Below are positions 10,333 to 21,525 of a stretch of 41,187 bases of DNA, in pieces. Every line of letters starts with the position of its first letter. The first letter of the stretch is position 1. A program made the translations under genes and the position numbers. This DNA is from Seison nebaliae (lineage: Eukaryota > Rotifera > Pararotatoria > Seisonacea > Seisonidae), in the NCBI GenBank assembly GCA_023231475.1, contig JALJEE010001992.1, forward strand, positions 1-41,187, in the 5' to 3' direction. The notes beneath the pieces are model-generated. The model was not told the DNA's origin and did no database searches. It was given only the letters and a program-made list of their open reading frames with translations.

Positions 10333-12735
10333 ATGGAGTTAATTAAGAAGCATGCACAAACCGTAGAAGTCGAATCATTGATTCATAAACAACCTAATTC
10401 TTCAGCCACGTTCGATATCAGTTCAACATCTTCCTCTTCATCGAAAGAGAAACATGAACCGACGAATTTTGAAAAACGAGATAAATGGGCAAGTTCATCA
10501 TTCTTACACTTCCTAATCTTCGAATTATAATCAAGGTAATAACGAGTTCTTACTATCGTCGTTCGGTTACGCCATCGGTATCGGTGTCTTGTGGAGATTT
10601 CCATATATTTGTATGAGAAATGGTGGCGGTGCATTTCTTATTCCTTATTTGATATTATTGTTGGTTGGTGGCATACCTTTATTCACATTAGAAATGTGTT
10701 TAGGACAATTTTCCGGAAAGAGTCCCGCTACTGTCTGGTGTTTCTGTCCAATAGCCATTGGTACTGGAATGACGATGGTTATATTATCTGCAATCTGCGT
10801 AGCATATTACAATGCAATAATGGCATACTCGTTATTCTTCCTTTATGAAACATTCAATAAGATTCTGCCTTGGTCCAATTGTAATCATATGTACAATACT
10901 TATGATTGCATCGATCGTATGGAATTGAAGAAATTGAAAACAAACATAATTGGTATGCTGGGAAATGAGTGTCAATATAATAATCAATTAGACAATTCAA
11001 ATGCATTAATTAATTTAAAGGAATATTGTTCTAATCCATCAAACATTTCCGCCGTCTTAAATCACAACACTTCCAATTACAATTTATTAATGAACAATTC
11101 AATTCGTGGAATTGGAAAAACAGCCAGTGACGAATTCTTCCAGTTATTTTCCAATTTCTCTTTTAAATTTTTTTTTATTAAATTATTAATAGTCAACGAA
11201 TTCTACAAATATCATCTGGTATATATGATTTTTCTGGGTTCTCATACGGTCTTCTTATTTGTTTATCAATCGCTTGGATAATCTGCATTTTGGCACTTAT
11301 TAAAGGTGTGAAAACATCGGGAAAAGTTCTAGATATTATACCGTTTCATTAAATGGAAGTTTGAATATTATTTATAGGTTGCTTGGATAACAGCCACTTC
11401 ACCTTTCATTTTCATTATGGTCTTAATGATACGCGGATTAACGTTAGAAGGATCATCTACTGGAGCAAGAAAATATTTAGTTCCAGAATGGAGTCATATT
11501 TTAAAACCATCTGTTCCATTCTCTTTCTTTAAATATCTCTTCATATTAATAATCAACAGGTATGGTTGGAAGCTGGAACGCAAATCTTTTTCACGTTAGG
11601 ACCCGGCTGGGGCGGTCTAATTACACTTTCCAGTTATAACGATTTCACTGTAAATATTATTCGGTTCTAACTAATATTTCTTCTTTCATTTTTTATTAAA
11701 ACAAAAAATTAACATCTTCTAAATTAGATATTCGATAATGATTCCCATCGTCATCACTTTAACAGCATTCTGTTGTGGTCTAGCCTTATTTTCAACACTT
11801 GGTCACATTTCATTCATGACTGGATTGCCCATTGAACAAGTTGCAACGAAAGGTTTTTTCATTCATCATCAAAATTTTCATTAATTTCTAATAATTTATT
11901 TATGATTCAAAGGTCCAGCATTGGCTTTTGTAGTCTTTCCCGAAGCGATAGCTACTTTACCATTTCCTCATATTTGGGCGGTCTTATTCTTCCTTACTGT
12001 CCTCACTTTAGGCATTGATTCACAAGTTATTTATATTTGTCAAATATAAGAACAATAATTAAAATATCTAGTTCGGCATGTTGGAAACGGTTCTATCTGC
12101 GATTTTCGATCGATGGCCAAAATTGCGCCGTCTAAAAGCTCTTGTTACTACACTGGTGGGTTGTGGATTCTTCTGCATAGCATTGCTCTTTGTTACAAAG
12201 GCTGGAATGTATTGGTATACTCTTATCGATTGGTATGTGGCTGCATTTATGGCGTTTATCATTTGTATAATTGAATGTGTCGCCGTTTGTTGGATATATG
12301 GTGCTGATCGATTTTTAGATGATATTGCATTAATGTTCAATGGGAAATTTAGATATCGATTCATATGGAAACTTTTATGGAAATTTATCATTCCTGTCAT
12401 TCTCTTCATTATTTTACTGGGCAATCTCATAGTGTCAACAGAACCATATTATGGTGATTTCCGTTATCCAAAATCCGCAATAATATTCGGATGGTTCGTT
12501 GGTTCTTCACCGGCTCTTGTTATTCTCATTCTCGGATATATCAAAGTGCGCCAATGTTCTGGTAAAACATTTAAACAAGTTTTGAACTTTAAATTCTTAT
12601 TCATCTCTTTTATATCATGTCCATTTAATAAAGAAACTTTATAATTCATTACGTCCAACGGCCGAATGGTTACCTAATAAAAATCGATTACGTCACTGGT
12701 ATCGTAACGAATATCCGATTAGAAACGTCGACTGA
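10333..12735 (+). CDS. SLC6-family (neurotransmitter:sodium symporter-like) transporter
   Basis: Exons 10333-10492, 10536-11142, 11193-11325, 11378-11512, 11560-11649, about 11729-11852, 11913-12025, 12072-12578 and 12634-12735 give about 656 residues, normal for the family. Landmarks: TM1 [20 protein letters not shown] then [11 protein letters not shown]2-3 [15 protein letters not shown]; extracellular loop with PWSNC and DC; TM5 [10 protein letters not shown]6 [14 protein letters not shown]8 [11 protein letters not shown]-terminal [11 protein letters not shown]6 proteins couple uptake of amino acids, amines or osmolytes to Na+ and Cl-. There is Gly rather than Asp in TM1, so a monoamine substrate is unlikely. 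Odd: the TM1 Asn of Na1 is Val (residue about 71) and the TM7 Asn is Ile. The join at 11650-11728 is one base out of frame with GT-AG splicing, so it is either non-canonical or a one-base error in the sequence. Confidence 0.88.
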
Positions 12736-13187
12736 TCCTCTTTTTTTACTATTTATTTATTCTCAATTTTTTTATTAATTTTTCAATTACACTCTCGTTC
12801 AATTATTTAATTTTATTCATTCTGGAAATTGTGAGCAATGAAGATATATTGAGATCATTGATTATTTTTCCGAATGTGTACAGATCTTCGGTTTTCATCC
12901 CCGTTCAATGACATTCCAATGTATTCCACTCCAATTGAGTATAATTCATTATCATTCCAGTAAATTTAATCCATTCCAATTCTATTAAAAATCTTCCAAA
13001 AAATTCAAAAAATTTATTTTTTCAAACTTCTAATAAAATTTAATGTCATATTAATAATATGATTAATAGAATGAAATTCTTTCTAATTTTTTTGAAATAC
13101 ATAACATTTGTTTATGATTATGGAAGAAATAGATTTATAAATAAATATGAATAAATTAAGGTAATGGAAGAGCAAAGTAGAAAATAA
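12736..13187. other. Convergent 3' region between SLC6 and myotubularin
   Basis: About 450 bp between two tail-to-tail genes. AT-rich, with AATAAA-like strings on both strands; no gene is seen. Confidence 0.5.
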
Positions 13188-15705
13188 TTAATTGTTCATA
13201 TAAACAGTTCTGGATGATGCGTACACTCCATAATGTTTACTACGTATTGAATTGAGAATTTTTTTATAACTTTCACTTGTCTCATTTCTCTTCAATTCTA
13301 ATCGATAATTGTGTAATACTTCTATTGGCATTAATTCCAATAACGCAATATCTTCTTTGTCTGTTAAATGAGAGAATTTTCAATGAGAAAGAAGAAGAAA
13401 AAGAAATAACTTTTGCTAATTAATTTTGTGTATTTTGGTCGTTTTTGTTCGGAGAATCGATTCCTTCTAAATCTAAAAAAGAAAATTTAGAGTTTCTATT
13501 CACTTATTCAAATCAAAACTTTCCATAATATTTATGCCAAATCCGTATCGCATTTAATGCGGTTATGGGATAAATTGTACATTTTTGAGGTGAATAATTC
13601 CTATTAGTGAAAACGGAGACATATTTGAGAATATACCAATTTAACGAAATGGTATTATTCATCAAATTCTGTTCGGTACGACTCTGTTCATTATTGGCAA
13701 GGAAGTTACCAAAAACAGATGTATATTGATGTTCAGCGAGAAATAATAAAAGATTCTCATTAAACTCAAACAAGTTTGGAAACTGGAAAAAAAAATTTTT
13801 TTTATATTTCTTCAGAGTTGTAAAAAATCAAGACTTGTATTATTAATTGATAGAGTGAATCGAGGAATTGTTGGAAAACTGGAGAACGTTCATCGCTTCC
13901 CGTTCTTGTTAAATTAATATGATTTTTTTGTTCGTTAATTGAATGAGTGATATTGGATAATTCACCTTGAAATTGTCCACATCTATCAACAAATTTATAT
14001 CCAACTGTACACCATTCTTTTTCAATGAGACACTAGAAGAGAAAATATTAGAATCTGACATTAATTTGAAGTTAAGTGAGGAACTAGAAAACCAGTAATT
14101 GTTCGATAATACTCGTCCAACATCAATATCGATAATGCGGACAATTGACCTGTCCTGTCCCATCCATCTGAACAATGAACTAATATGGAGAATTTGAGGA
14201 TTTTCAACGAATAAACTATCTCGTTCGCTCCATCCAAAATGCCTTGAATATGTTTCAACCATTCATCTTGTCCATCTAATAACATTAATTAAAAGTGACT
14301 CTCAACACAAAAGGGAACTTAAAAAAATGTTGTTTATTTGTTGGGATAGAGTAATTTTTTTGTGATCACTCATAATTCCTTCGTTTGCTTTCCACAACAA
14401 ATTATATTGATTTGTCAATGATTCTTTTAAATTATTCTTCGATTTCCTCATTTCATGAATATTTTCTATCTTTCCAAATTTCACAAACGAATTCTTATAC
14501 TCCTTTTCATTTTCTACGCCTCCTTCTCTCCCTTTATTTGCCAAAGCTGCTATTCTACTACGTGCATCAACTACCAACAATCTCTTAGCTATTCGCATGA
14601 AATAATTTTGATCTTCTACATTCGCTTTATTCAATCCAATCATTGGTTGTGATGAACGGAATATACACAAACTTATTTCATTATTTCTTTCCTTCTCAAA
14701 CGAAACAGTTCCTTCCGAATCCGTATCGTCATCAGTTAGATCATCTCGATCGAATGTTGTGTCGTTAATTTCTGTTATATCATCCAAATCTTCACTAACT
14801 GCCATTGGCACGTTACTAGTGAAATCGGTGGTGAGATTATAGAAACGAATAGATGGACTCTCCAAAATATACGAAACGATAGGCATACGTCTTTTACTTC
14901 GAAATTTCAAAATTTCGTTTAGTCGACCAACATTCTCCAACAGATTCTTCTCCACAATGAAATGTGCTGGATATGTTGGTGATAATTCATAAGATTTTTG
15001 TGTCAACAATTTCAGTCTTCCAGTTCGCTGTTTCGACAATAATCTTCTATTCTCTTTTTCACCATCATAAAGTGACCATCCATAATTATCAGTGGAATGT
15101 TGCGCATTAACTTGAATGGTGGAATGGAAATAGTTCGATAAAATGTTTCGAAATTTCCCAGCAAATTCATGAAGTCCATTTGGAAACGATTTGAGATATG
15201 AATCATCAATTAATAATTTCTCTTTCAATTTGATGGAATAATCGTTTAAGCAGAATGCAAAATATACAATCAATTTGACGAATTGTTTCGAGAGATTTCT
15301 TTCCAATTCAAAAGTGAACTCTCGTAAATCTTTCAATTGTATCCGAATATATCGTAATTCATTCGTATTATTTGTTTCATTATTCTTTCCTCCTAAAAAA
15401 CTCAATTTACCATTTCGAAAAGTCTTCTGGTTTCTACTCTCTCGACTCAAGAAATCGAAAGCGTTGTTCGTCGATTTCGGATTTGTCTTCTCAATATGAG
15501 AAATGAGACCTAATGGAATACTCTCATAATAATTGAAGGAACTAATTAATCGTAATCGATAATTGGTTATTTCAATCGATATATATTTAACAAATTCATT
15601 CATTTGATTCGAGACGTTCACTGACGGAATCTCACAGAGAATTTCTTCTCCGAAAATATTCGTGGCTTGATGATCATCACGAAACGGATCGATTTCCAAT
15701 TCCAT
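13188..15705 (-). CDS. Myotubularin-related phosphoinositide 3-phosphatase (MTM1/MTMR1/MTMR2 type)
   Basis: Minus-strand exons 14319-15705, 14085-14275, 13835-14032, 13520-13782, 13411-13472 and 13188-13360 give 757 residues, every junction GT-AG and in phase. A PH-GRAM domain occupies roughly the first 180 residues. It is followed by [48 protein letters not shown] and the catalytic loop [10 protein letters not shown] (Cys about 497, Arg about 503), then [12 protein letters not shown] and [16 protein letters not shown]. Such enzymes remove the 3-phosphate from PI3P and PI(3,5)P2 on endosomes. The intact CX5R loop argues for activity. Between VSYI and the FRSSQP motif there is an insert of about 60 residues that is strongly acidic ([20 protein letters not shown]), absent from human MTMR2. 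The C-terminal tail is poorly conserved, and no FYVE or PDZ motif is seen. Confidence 0.9.
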
Positions 15706-16798
15706 TCACGGTTGTACAATGTTAAATTAAACTATATCGGATTCTTATCAATTCAATAGGTGTAATTCATTAAATGTTTCTGTTTGCATAGAGAACACAT
15801 ATACAAAAGGACAGGAAAATATGTGGATTGTTGAGATACATAAAAGAATGTAACTGGCATTTAATCTTATATGTGATCAGCTGACCTAATCATTTTACCC
15901 ATCAAATAATTTAATTTCTGAACAATTCATTTATTAATCATAGTCCCGTTATCTCCACTTTTTTATCACGACAATCTCATTCTAAAAGGAAAGCTGAATA
16001 TAATAAACTATTTAATATATTCCCTTTTTTCTATTCATCTATCAATTATATTAATGTATCTCCTTAGTAGAAGTTTTAAACATTTGCAACGTTCACAGTC
16101 AACATATAGTTAATTGTCATTTACTATTACAACTACTATTTCACATATACGTTGTTGTTAAATAAAATGATAATATTTTTTTCAAGGCTATTATCCTCTT
16201 TCATTCTTCTATTTATAGTTTCAAATTAGTAAAACTCATTCATCGGTAATTTTTATTGTGATTGAGAATTTTCTTCAACCAAAAATGTTCATGTTACAAA
16301 AACCGACATGATGCCTCTCAATGAATGTTATGGAATGAATAAAAAGTGAATCGGAACAGTTTCTGACATAAGAGTGTTCTGGTTGGTGGGTTGAATTGTC
16401 ATTATTCTTCCAAATCATCCTCGATAAATATTCGGAATTTTCCCACATTAAATAATCATTGAAAAATATAATAAAAATATTCGAATTTATTAACTCATAA
16501 TTATATCGTCAGATACTATAATGGTACTAAATCATCTATTATTAGCATTAATTACCACGTTCTAAAAATTTCATGTGTTGATGAATATAAAAATTATTAT
16601 AGATATGTGACATTATAGCAATCAACATATTTAAATTGACAATATTTTATACTGATTAGTTTGAAGTAGTGATGTCAGATTATGTGTGTAAATTGAGGAA
16701 TTGAAAGGAAAGATTAATTGTTAATAGACATCGAAAGTTTAGCTTTCTTTCATCTTCATATTTTTATTTGGATCAAAACTTAACCGAATGCATTGAAA
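15706..16798. other. Divergent intergenic region myotubularin / thiamin pyrophosphokinase
   Basis: About 1.1 kb between divergent genes, presumably holding both promoters. AT-rich throughout, with no recognisable exon, repeat or RNA gene. Confidence 0.45.
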
Positions 16799-17829
16799 AT
16801 GATCCATTATCCAATTGAGAGTCTCCTTCATAAAAGTTCGTCATTTATTAACGAGTTATTCATTCGAACTGATTCTCAGATAGACATGGTAAGTCAATAC
16901 TATTGTTGCTACGTCAAAGGAAGGAGAGAAAGCATTTGAAATATCTATTACAAAAAATATGGAATAATTTCGATTATCGAATGTGTGCAGATGGAGCTGC
17001 AAACAAATTAAGAAAAATTAATCTTCTTTCTCCAACTCATCCGCCGATGATTCCTGATTTGATAACTGGAGATTTAGATTCAATAAACAAAGAAACAATT
17101 CAATATTTCGAAAAGAATGTTCGTAAAATTTTCACTTTTATTCAAACTGGTGTTTTGTAGGAGAATCTTTATCAATTGAGTGATCAGAATCTCACCGATT
17201 TTCGTAAATGTATCAACATTATTCTCACTTCATTAACGAAAAACTATTCGACTTATATGACGAATGATGATGAACAAATAATTAGTATCAGTAAAAAGGT
17301 AAGTGAGAGAATAACCTTAAAATCAGAAGAAAATAATAATTTTATTTGGATCTCTGTCGATATTGATAATCATCGTATTGATCAATTATTCGGTCTCTTC
17401 CATGATTTCTATGCGATCGGACGTCAAATTGATGAAATGAAAGAAAAAGGAATTATTCTACCTAATTCTCATATTAACATTTACCTCATCTCCTATCCAT
17501 CCATCATACTCTTCCTCACGAAGAATGAAAATCATGAAATTTTTTTAGAACGGAAATTAATTCAAAATCATTGTGGATTGACACCGATGAAAGGTGAAGC
17601 GACTGTCACTACAAAAGGATTCAAATGGAATTGTTCAAATACGAAATTGGAATATGGAGGCGCTCTCATCAGCGTTTCTAATCAATTTGATGAGACTTTC
17701 ACAAATCAAGAAAAGACAATACAGAAATTGGAAGTTCGATCTGATAACGATCTGCTTCTATTTTTTACATTTAACTTCGATGATATTCTGGACACGAACA
17801 ATGAGGACATTGATTCTATTGATGACTAA
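16799..17829 (+). CDS. Thiamin pyrophosphokinase
   Basis: Three exons: 16799-16835, 16880-17118, 17161-17829, with introns of 44 and 42 bp, giving 314 residues. The enzyme transfers pyrophosphate from ATP to thiamin to make the cofactor thiamin pyrophosphate. Diagnostic strings: MCADGAANKL (family ACADGGANRL), ITGDLDSI (GDFDSI, the acidic metal/ATP site), SDQNLTDFRKC (DQDHTDFTKC), NHCGLTPM and VTTKGFKWN...GGALISVSN (the C-terminal thiamin-binding sandwich). The first exon was placed because it restores the N-terminal block ESLLHK...KSILLLRQ that precedes the ADG motif. Odd: the family GLAGRFDQ loop reads DIDNHRIDQ, losing its glycines, and the 28-residue stretch before it plus the C-terminal tail make the protein longer than the 243 residues of human TPK1. 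Confidence 0.88.
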
Positions 17830-18009
17830 CGAATAGATAAATAGACAAACCAGAAAGTTTATTGAGAATCAATTTTGAAAAAGCAGAGAAATGTGAAAAA
17901 AATATTTTTCGATTTTTTTTCACTGTCATTTATCATTCCAAATAATTTTCTTTTCCAAACGATGAGCTTCTACTCATATAATATCGATTTATTTATTTCT
18001 TTTAACGTG

Positions 18010-18015
18010 AATAAA
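18010..18015 (+). terminator. Polyadenylation signal AATAAA (TPK)
   Basis: A canonical hexamer about 180 bp after the TPK stop and 67 bp before the next start codon. It shows how tightly the plus-strand genes are packed. Confidence 0.5.
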
Positions 18016-18081
18016 ACTTCCTAAAAGGCAAACTTCTTGAAACTAAATAAAATCTGATAAGAATAATTTCTAATTTATCAA

Positions 18082-18789
18082 ATGTCAAATTTAGTGAAAA
18101 TGAATGAAGAAACAGAAATGATTAATCAATTTCTTTATAGTACATCCAATTCAATGAAACGAATAAAAATCCATCGACAACTTCGACAATTGGAAAAAAG
18201 TTTTAAGAGATTATTTTGTGAGAATGATCGAGAAGTTCTGTACGTGATCTGTTATAAAAGATGTATAAGAGTTCTCAATGAACTTCGGAGACATTTGGCT
18301 ATTGGACAATTCACACATGTTTATTATTTCTTTTATGCTTCTGTTTGTCGACAATATGAATTGATTTCCAATGAAATGTTTGATAGATTCGGACGGATCT
18401 ATAAAATGACTCATCGATCACATAATATGTTTGACGCCATTAATCTCAATAAATTATCAATAACAATTCCTCAAATTTCAAAATGTGTTGAAAAAAATCC
18501 TCCGAAATCAAATTCCGTCGTGAACGATTGTGAAATGGAAGAGAAGAGAAGTAGAATAAGAGAATTGATTGATGAGAATGAAACATTACAAAGAGAGTTT
18601 CATTTGGAAAAAAGAGATAAAAAATTTCTGATGAAATTGGAAAAGAATCTCTTCGAATTAATGAAGGAGAAACATGAAAGTTTATCAGAAGAATTGGGAA
18701 GTTTGAAAAGTGATTGGAAGAATCTGATTTTAATTGATGGGATTAGTGCGCTCCAAAGACGGAGATTAGAAATGTTATTGAAACGATAA
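18082..18789 (+). CDS. Unknown coiled-coil protein, 235 residues
   Basis: One uninterrupted exon starting MSNLVKMNEE. The first 150 residues are Arg/Lys-, Tyr- and Phe-rich and probably helical (CRQYELISNEMFDRFGRIYK). From about residue 155 to the end the sequence is a long charged helix with heptad-like Leu spacing (RIRELIDENETLQREFHLEK), so a coiled coil is very likely. No signal peptide or membrane segment is seen. It lies 252 bp after thiamin pyrophosphokinase and 140 bp before the SUMO protease, all on the plus strand. The family is not recognised; structural or kinetochore/centrosomal coiled-coil proteins are possible but unproven. Confidence 0.65.
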   Translation: MSNLVKMNEETEMINQFLYSTSNSMKRIKIHRQLRQLEKSFKRLFCENDREVLYVICYKRCIRVLNELRRHLAIGQFTHVYYFFYASVCRQYELISNEMFDRFGRIYKMTHRSHNMFDAINLNKLSITIPQISKCVEKNPPKSNSVVNDCEMEEKRSRIRELIDENETLQREFHLEKRDKKFLMKLEKNLFELMKEKHESLSEELGSLKSDWKNLILIDGISALQRRRLEMLLKR

Positions 18790-18878
18790 GTAAGATTCTC
18801 CTAATAAAACTAAAGAAACACTGTCATCCATTTCACAATTTATTTTCTCTTTCAAAACTCTTTAATTAAAACGAACAC

Positions 18879-18906
18879 TTTTCCCCTTTGATTTTCTTTC
18901 TCCCAG
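18879..18906 (+). promoter_or_regulatory. Splice-acceptor-like pyrimidine tract before the ULP1 start
   Basis: The run ending ttttctttctcccag, 23 bp upstream of the ATG, is a textbook 3' splice site in a 140-bp gap between two same-strand genes. There is little room for a separate promoter plus a 5' UTR intron, so a trans-splicing acceptor within an operon-like cluster is a reasonable alternative. Confidence 0.45.
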
Positions 18907-18929
18907 ATATTACAATTTCAATTGATTGA

Positions 18930-20665
18930 ATGAATTCATTTCATCCATATAAAGATTTTTTAAAAAATGCCAATATTTATACAGCAGACTCCACTGCTTT
19001 CACCAAACAATTATCTCACAATCAATTTTCACTTTCTGCTTTACCACCCAAATATCGCAAACGATATCAAGTGAACAGTAATCCGACAAAACGATTACAA
19101 CGTACATCTAACAAAAAAAGAACGTTAATTAATACGAATAATGATTTTCGATTTGAATCCAAACGATCAGTTAAAGACAGTCGGAATTTCATTCCCAGTC
19201 TCTTCCCCATCCCCAAAAAATCGGACGTTCAAGAAAAGACGATTTATAAAAAGAAATATGGAAAAGAAGATGATCCAATAATACTCTCGTCTTCACCATC
19301 ATCATCAAGATCACCTTCACCACTACCACATTCAAAACCATCATATATTGGTAAACCATTCTTATCATCAACAACCACAAAATCATTTGCCACAGCAACA
19401 GAAAAAAAACCGAAATTTTTATTCATAGATAATAAAAAATTTCATATTGATCAATCAAAACTCCAACCCGTCAAACACAGTCAAACGGATGTTCTTATTA
19501 AGCAGTTGGAGAAAGTTCAATTGGACATCCATAAATCGGTGGATAAATTTACAAGTTTACAACAGAAACAACAAGAAACACGTCAAAGAATTATTAATGA
19601 AAAAAAAGATGAAGAAAGAAAACGAAAAATTCGTTTAATTGACAACGCTCCCAAAATATTGGAGAATAAGAATGATTTCTTAAGTTTCAATTATTCAATT
19701 GTTTTTAGCCTTAATGTTTGTTTTTTTTTGCGCGTTAATTCTTATTGTGGTGTCGTGTGTGATTTGCCGTTCGTTAGTTTTATCTGACGAATTTTGGAAG
19801 GAAAGTAAACAAATCGTAAATGGAGTTATTATTCCACCCAAATTCCAAGTTGACGATAATGAAATTTTGTCGAAAGATCTACGAACGCTGAAGAATGGCG
19901 AATGGTTAAATGATGAAGTTCGTTTTCGATTTCTTTTAATCATTTCTACTGACAACTTCTTAAAAGATTATTAATTCTTATTTAACTTTGATCTGTAATC
20001 GAAGTAAAAAGAAAAGTAATTTACCATCATGTTATCACTTCAATACATTCTTTTATACAAATTTACGAGATAAAGGATACAATTCAGTAAGGAGATGGAC
20101 AAGGAGAATAAATGTTTTCAAATTTGACATAATTATCGTTCCATTACATCTCCATGTTCACTGGGTATTAGCAGTTAGTAATCAAATATTGTTACCGTTC
20201 AAAAAATATCATAATTATTCATCATTTACAGATTATCGACAACAGAATAAAGACGATTAAAATTTATGATTCATTCTCTGGTGATAATACAAAAGCTGGA
20301 CAATTATTATTCCAATATCTAATTTCCGAAATGAAAGATAAACTGAAAACGGATTTGAATAAAGATGAATGGAAAGTTCATATTTATCCAAAAGTTAATT
20401 TTCTTCAACAACAAACTATTAACTTCTCTTAATGTTCATTGAAATATTGCAGGATGTACCGCAACAATCGAACAGTTACGATTGTGGTGTTTTTCTTTGT
20501 AAGAATGCCGACTTTCTAGCAAGAGATGCCAAATTAATTTTTAACCAAGTTTATAAATTTTTATTTAAAAAAAAAGTTAAGTGCCATGACTCTTCTTAGG
20601 ATCATATTCCTTATTTTAGGACAAGAATGTGTCACGAAATAATGAAAAAACAACTTTTATCTTAA
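18930..20665 (+). CDS. ULP1/SENP-type SUMO-specific cysteine protease
   Basis: Exons 18930-19683, 19778-19917, 19967-20173, 20232-20393, 20453-20548 and 20600-20665 join in phase to 474 residues. The first 250 residues are a basic, Ser/Lys-rich, poorly structured tail with a short coiled segment. The C48 peptidase domain follows: KNGEWLNDEIINSYL (family EWLNDEVINFYL), FNTFFYTNL, VRRWTRR, then the catalytic His in HVHWVLA (about 363), Asp in KIYDSF (about 380), the oxyanion Gln in VPQQSNSYDCG (about 425) and the nucleophile Cys (about 432), ending DHIPYFRTRM. All four key residues are present, so it should be active in SUMO maturation and removal, most like SENP1/2 and Ulp1. Introns are 49-58 bp except one of 94 bp. 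Confidence 0.93.
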
Positions 20666-20724
20666 TCTTTCCCATTATTATTTTCCTATTTATTTAATCT
20701 CAACATGTATAAACAGTTTTTCCG

Positions 20725-20730
20725 AATAAA
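20725..20730 (+). terminator. Polyadenylation signal AATAAA (ULP1)
   Basis: A canonical hexamer 60 bp after the SUMO protease stop codon. Confidence 0.55.
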
Positions 20731-20833
20731 AAATACACAATGATATTTGTACACTTCAATTTTGTTTCTCTCGATTTCATTGGTTTAAATAAATGTTGGA
20801 GAGCAATATACTCTTTGGTGATTTGACAGTTAA

Positions 20834-20880
20834 CCAATCAATTTCTTAGAAACAAAATGACTGGGTCTATCGGTATATAA
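20834..20880 (+). promoter_or_regulatory. H2B core promoter: CCAAT and TATA boxes
   Basis: CCAAT at 20834-20838 and TATATAA at 20874-20880, with the H2B ATG at 20963. A start site near 20905-20910 would give a leader of about 55 nt. This is the clearest promoter in the window. If transcription began further upstream, an out-of-frame ATG at 20895 would enter the leader. Confidence 0.7.
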
Positions 20881-20962
20881 GCATTAGGTTCAAAATGGAA
20901 TTTTTACACTTTTCCCTTCTCAATTATTTTTCCACAACAATTTCGATTCGCAATAAAAGAAA

Positions 20963-21328
20963 ATGGGTCCGAAAGTTCCAAGCAAAGGCGCGAAGAAAGC
21001 AATCAAGTCCACTATGTCAATTGGGGACAAGAAACGACATAAGAAAAGGAAGCAGACGTATTCTATTTATATCTACAAAGTATTGAAACAAGTACATCCA
21101 GATATCGGAGTCTCATCTAAAGCAATGAGCATCATGAATTCATTTGTCAACGATATTTTCGAACGAATCGCTCAAGAATCGTCCCGTCTATCTCATTACA
21201 ATAAAAGAGCAACAATATCATCGAGAGAAATTCAAACAGCAGTTCGATTGTTATTACCTGGAGAATTAGCGAAGCATGCAGTTTCGGAAGGTACAAAAGC
21301 AGTAACAAAATACAGCAGTACCAAGTAA
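20963..21328 (+). CDS. Histone H2B
   Basis: An intronless 121-residue H2B. The basic tail [12 protein letters not shown] and the [20 protein letters not shown] entry to the histone fold are followed by [40 protein letters not shown] and the universal C-terminus [16 protein letters not shown], which contains the Lys used for mono-ubiquitination. It forms the H2A-H2B dimer of the nucleosome. Differences from typical animal H2B are few ([22 protein letters not shown]). It stands alone, without H2A, H3 or H4 nearby. No histone 3' stem-loop was seen after the stop, whereas an AATAAA is present, so the transcript is probably polyadenylated and replication-independent. Confidence 0.97.
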   Translation: MGPKVPSKGAKKAIKSTMSIGDKKRHKKRKQTYSIYIYKVLKQVHPDIGVSSKAMSIMNSFVNDIFERIAQESSRLSHYNKRATISSREIQTAVRLLLPGELAKHAVSEGTKAVTKYSSTK

Positions 21329-21413
21329 TTCTCGGGATTTTTGGAATGAAAAAAATTGTAAATAATATTTTTCTCGTGTGTGTTTTTTCTGACAAACGAT
21401 TTATTATATCTCG

Positions 21414-21419
21414 AATAAA
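21414..21419 (+). terminator. Polyadenylation signal AATAAA (H2B)
   Basis: A hexamer 86 bp after the H2B stop, in the absence of a recognisable histone stem-loop. Confidence 0.6.
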
Positions 21420-21525
21420 TTTTTCTTGTAGTTTTATTTTCATGTTTCTACGAGTAAGCTTTTTAAGTTTATTTTTTTAAATTAAAGTTTATTTTTAATT
21501 TGAAATATTATTTTCCTAATAACAT

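Noticed and set aside
10489-10535. GC-AG intron (donor gcaagt) after RDKW in the SLC6 first exon
   Set aside because: It leaves the next exon out of frame; the GT four bases downstream gives WASNNEFLLS in frame.
20895-21086. Frame starting at an ATG upstream of H2B
   Set aside because: Overlaps H2B out of frame and lacks protein character; the TATA position suggests transcription may begin after or near this ATG.
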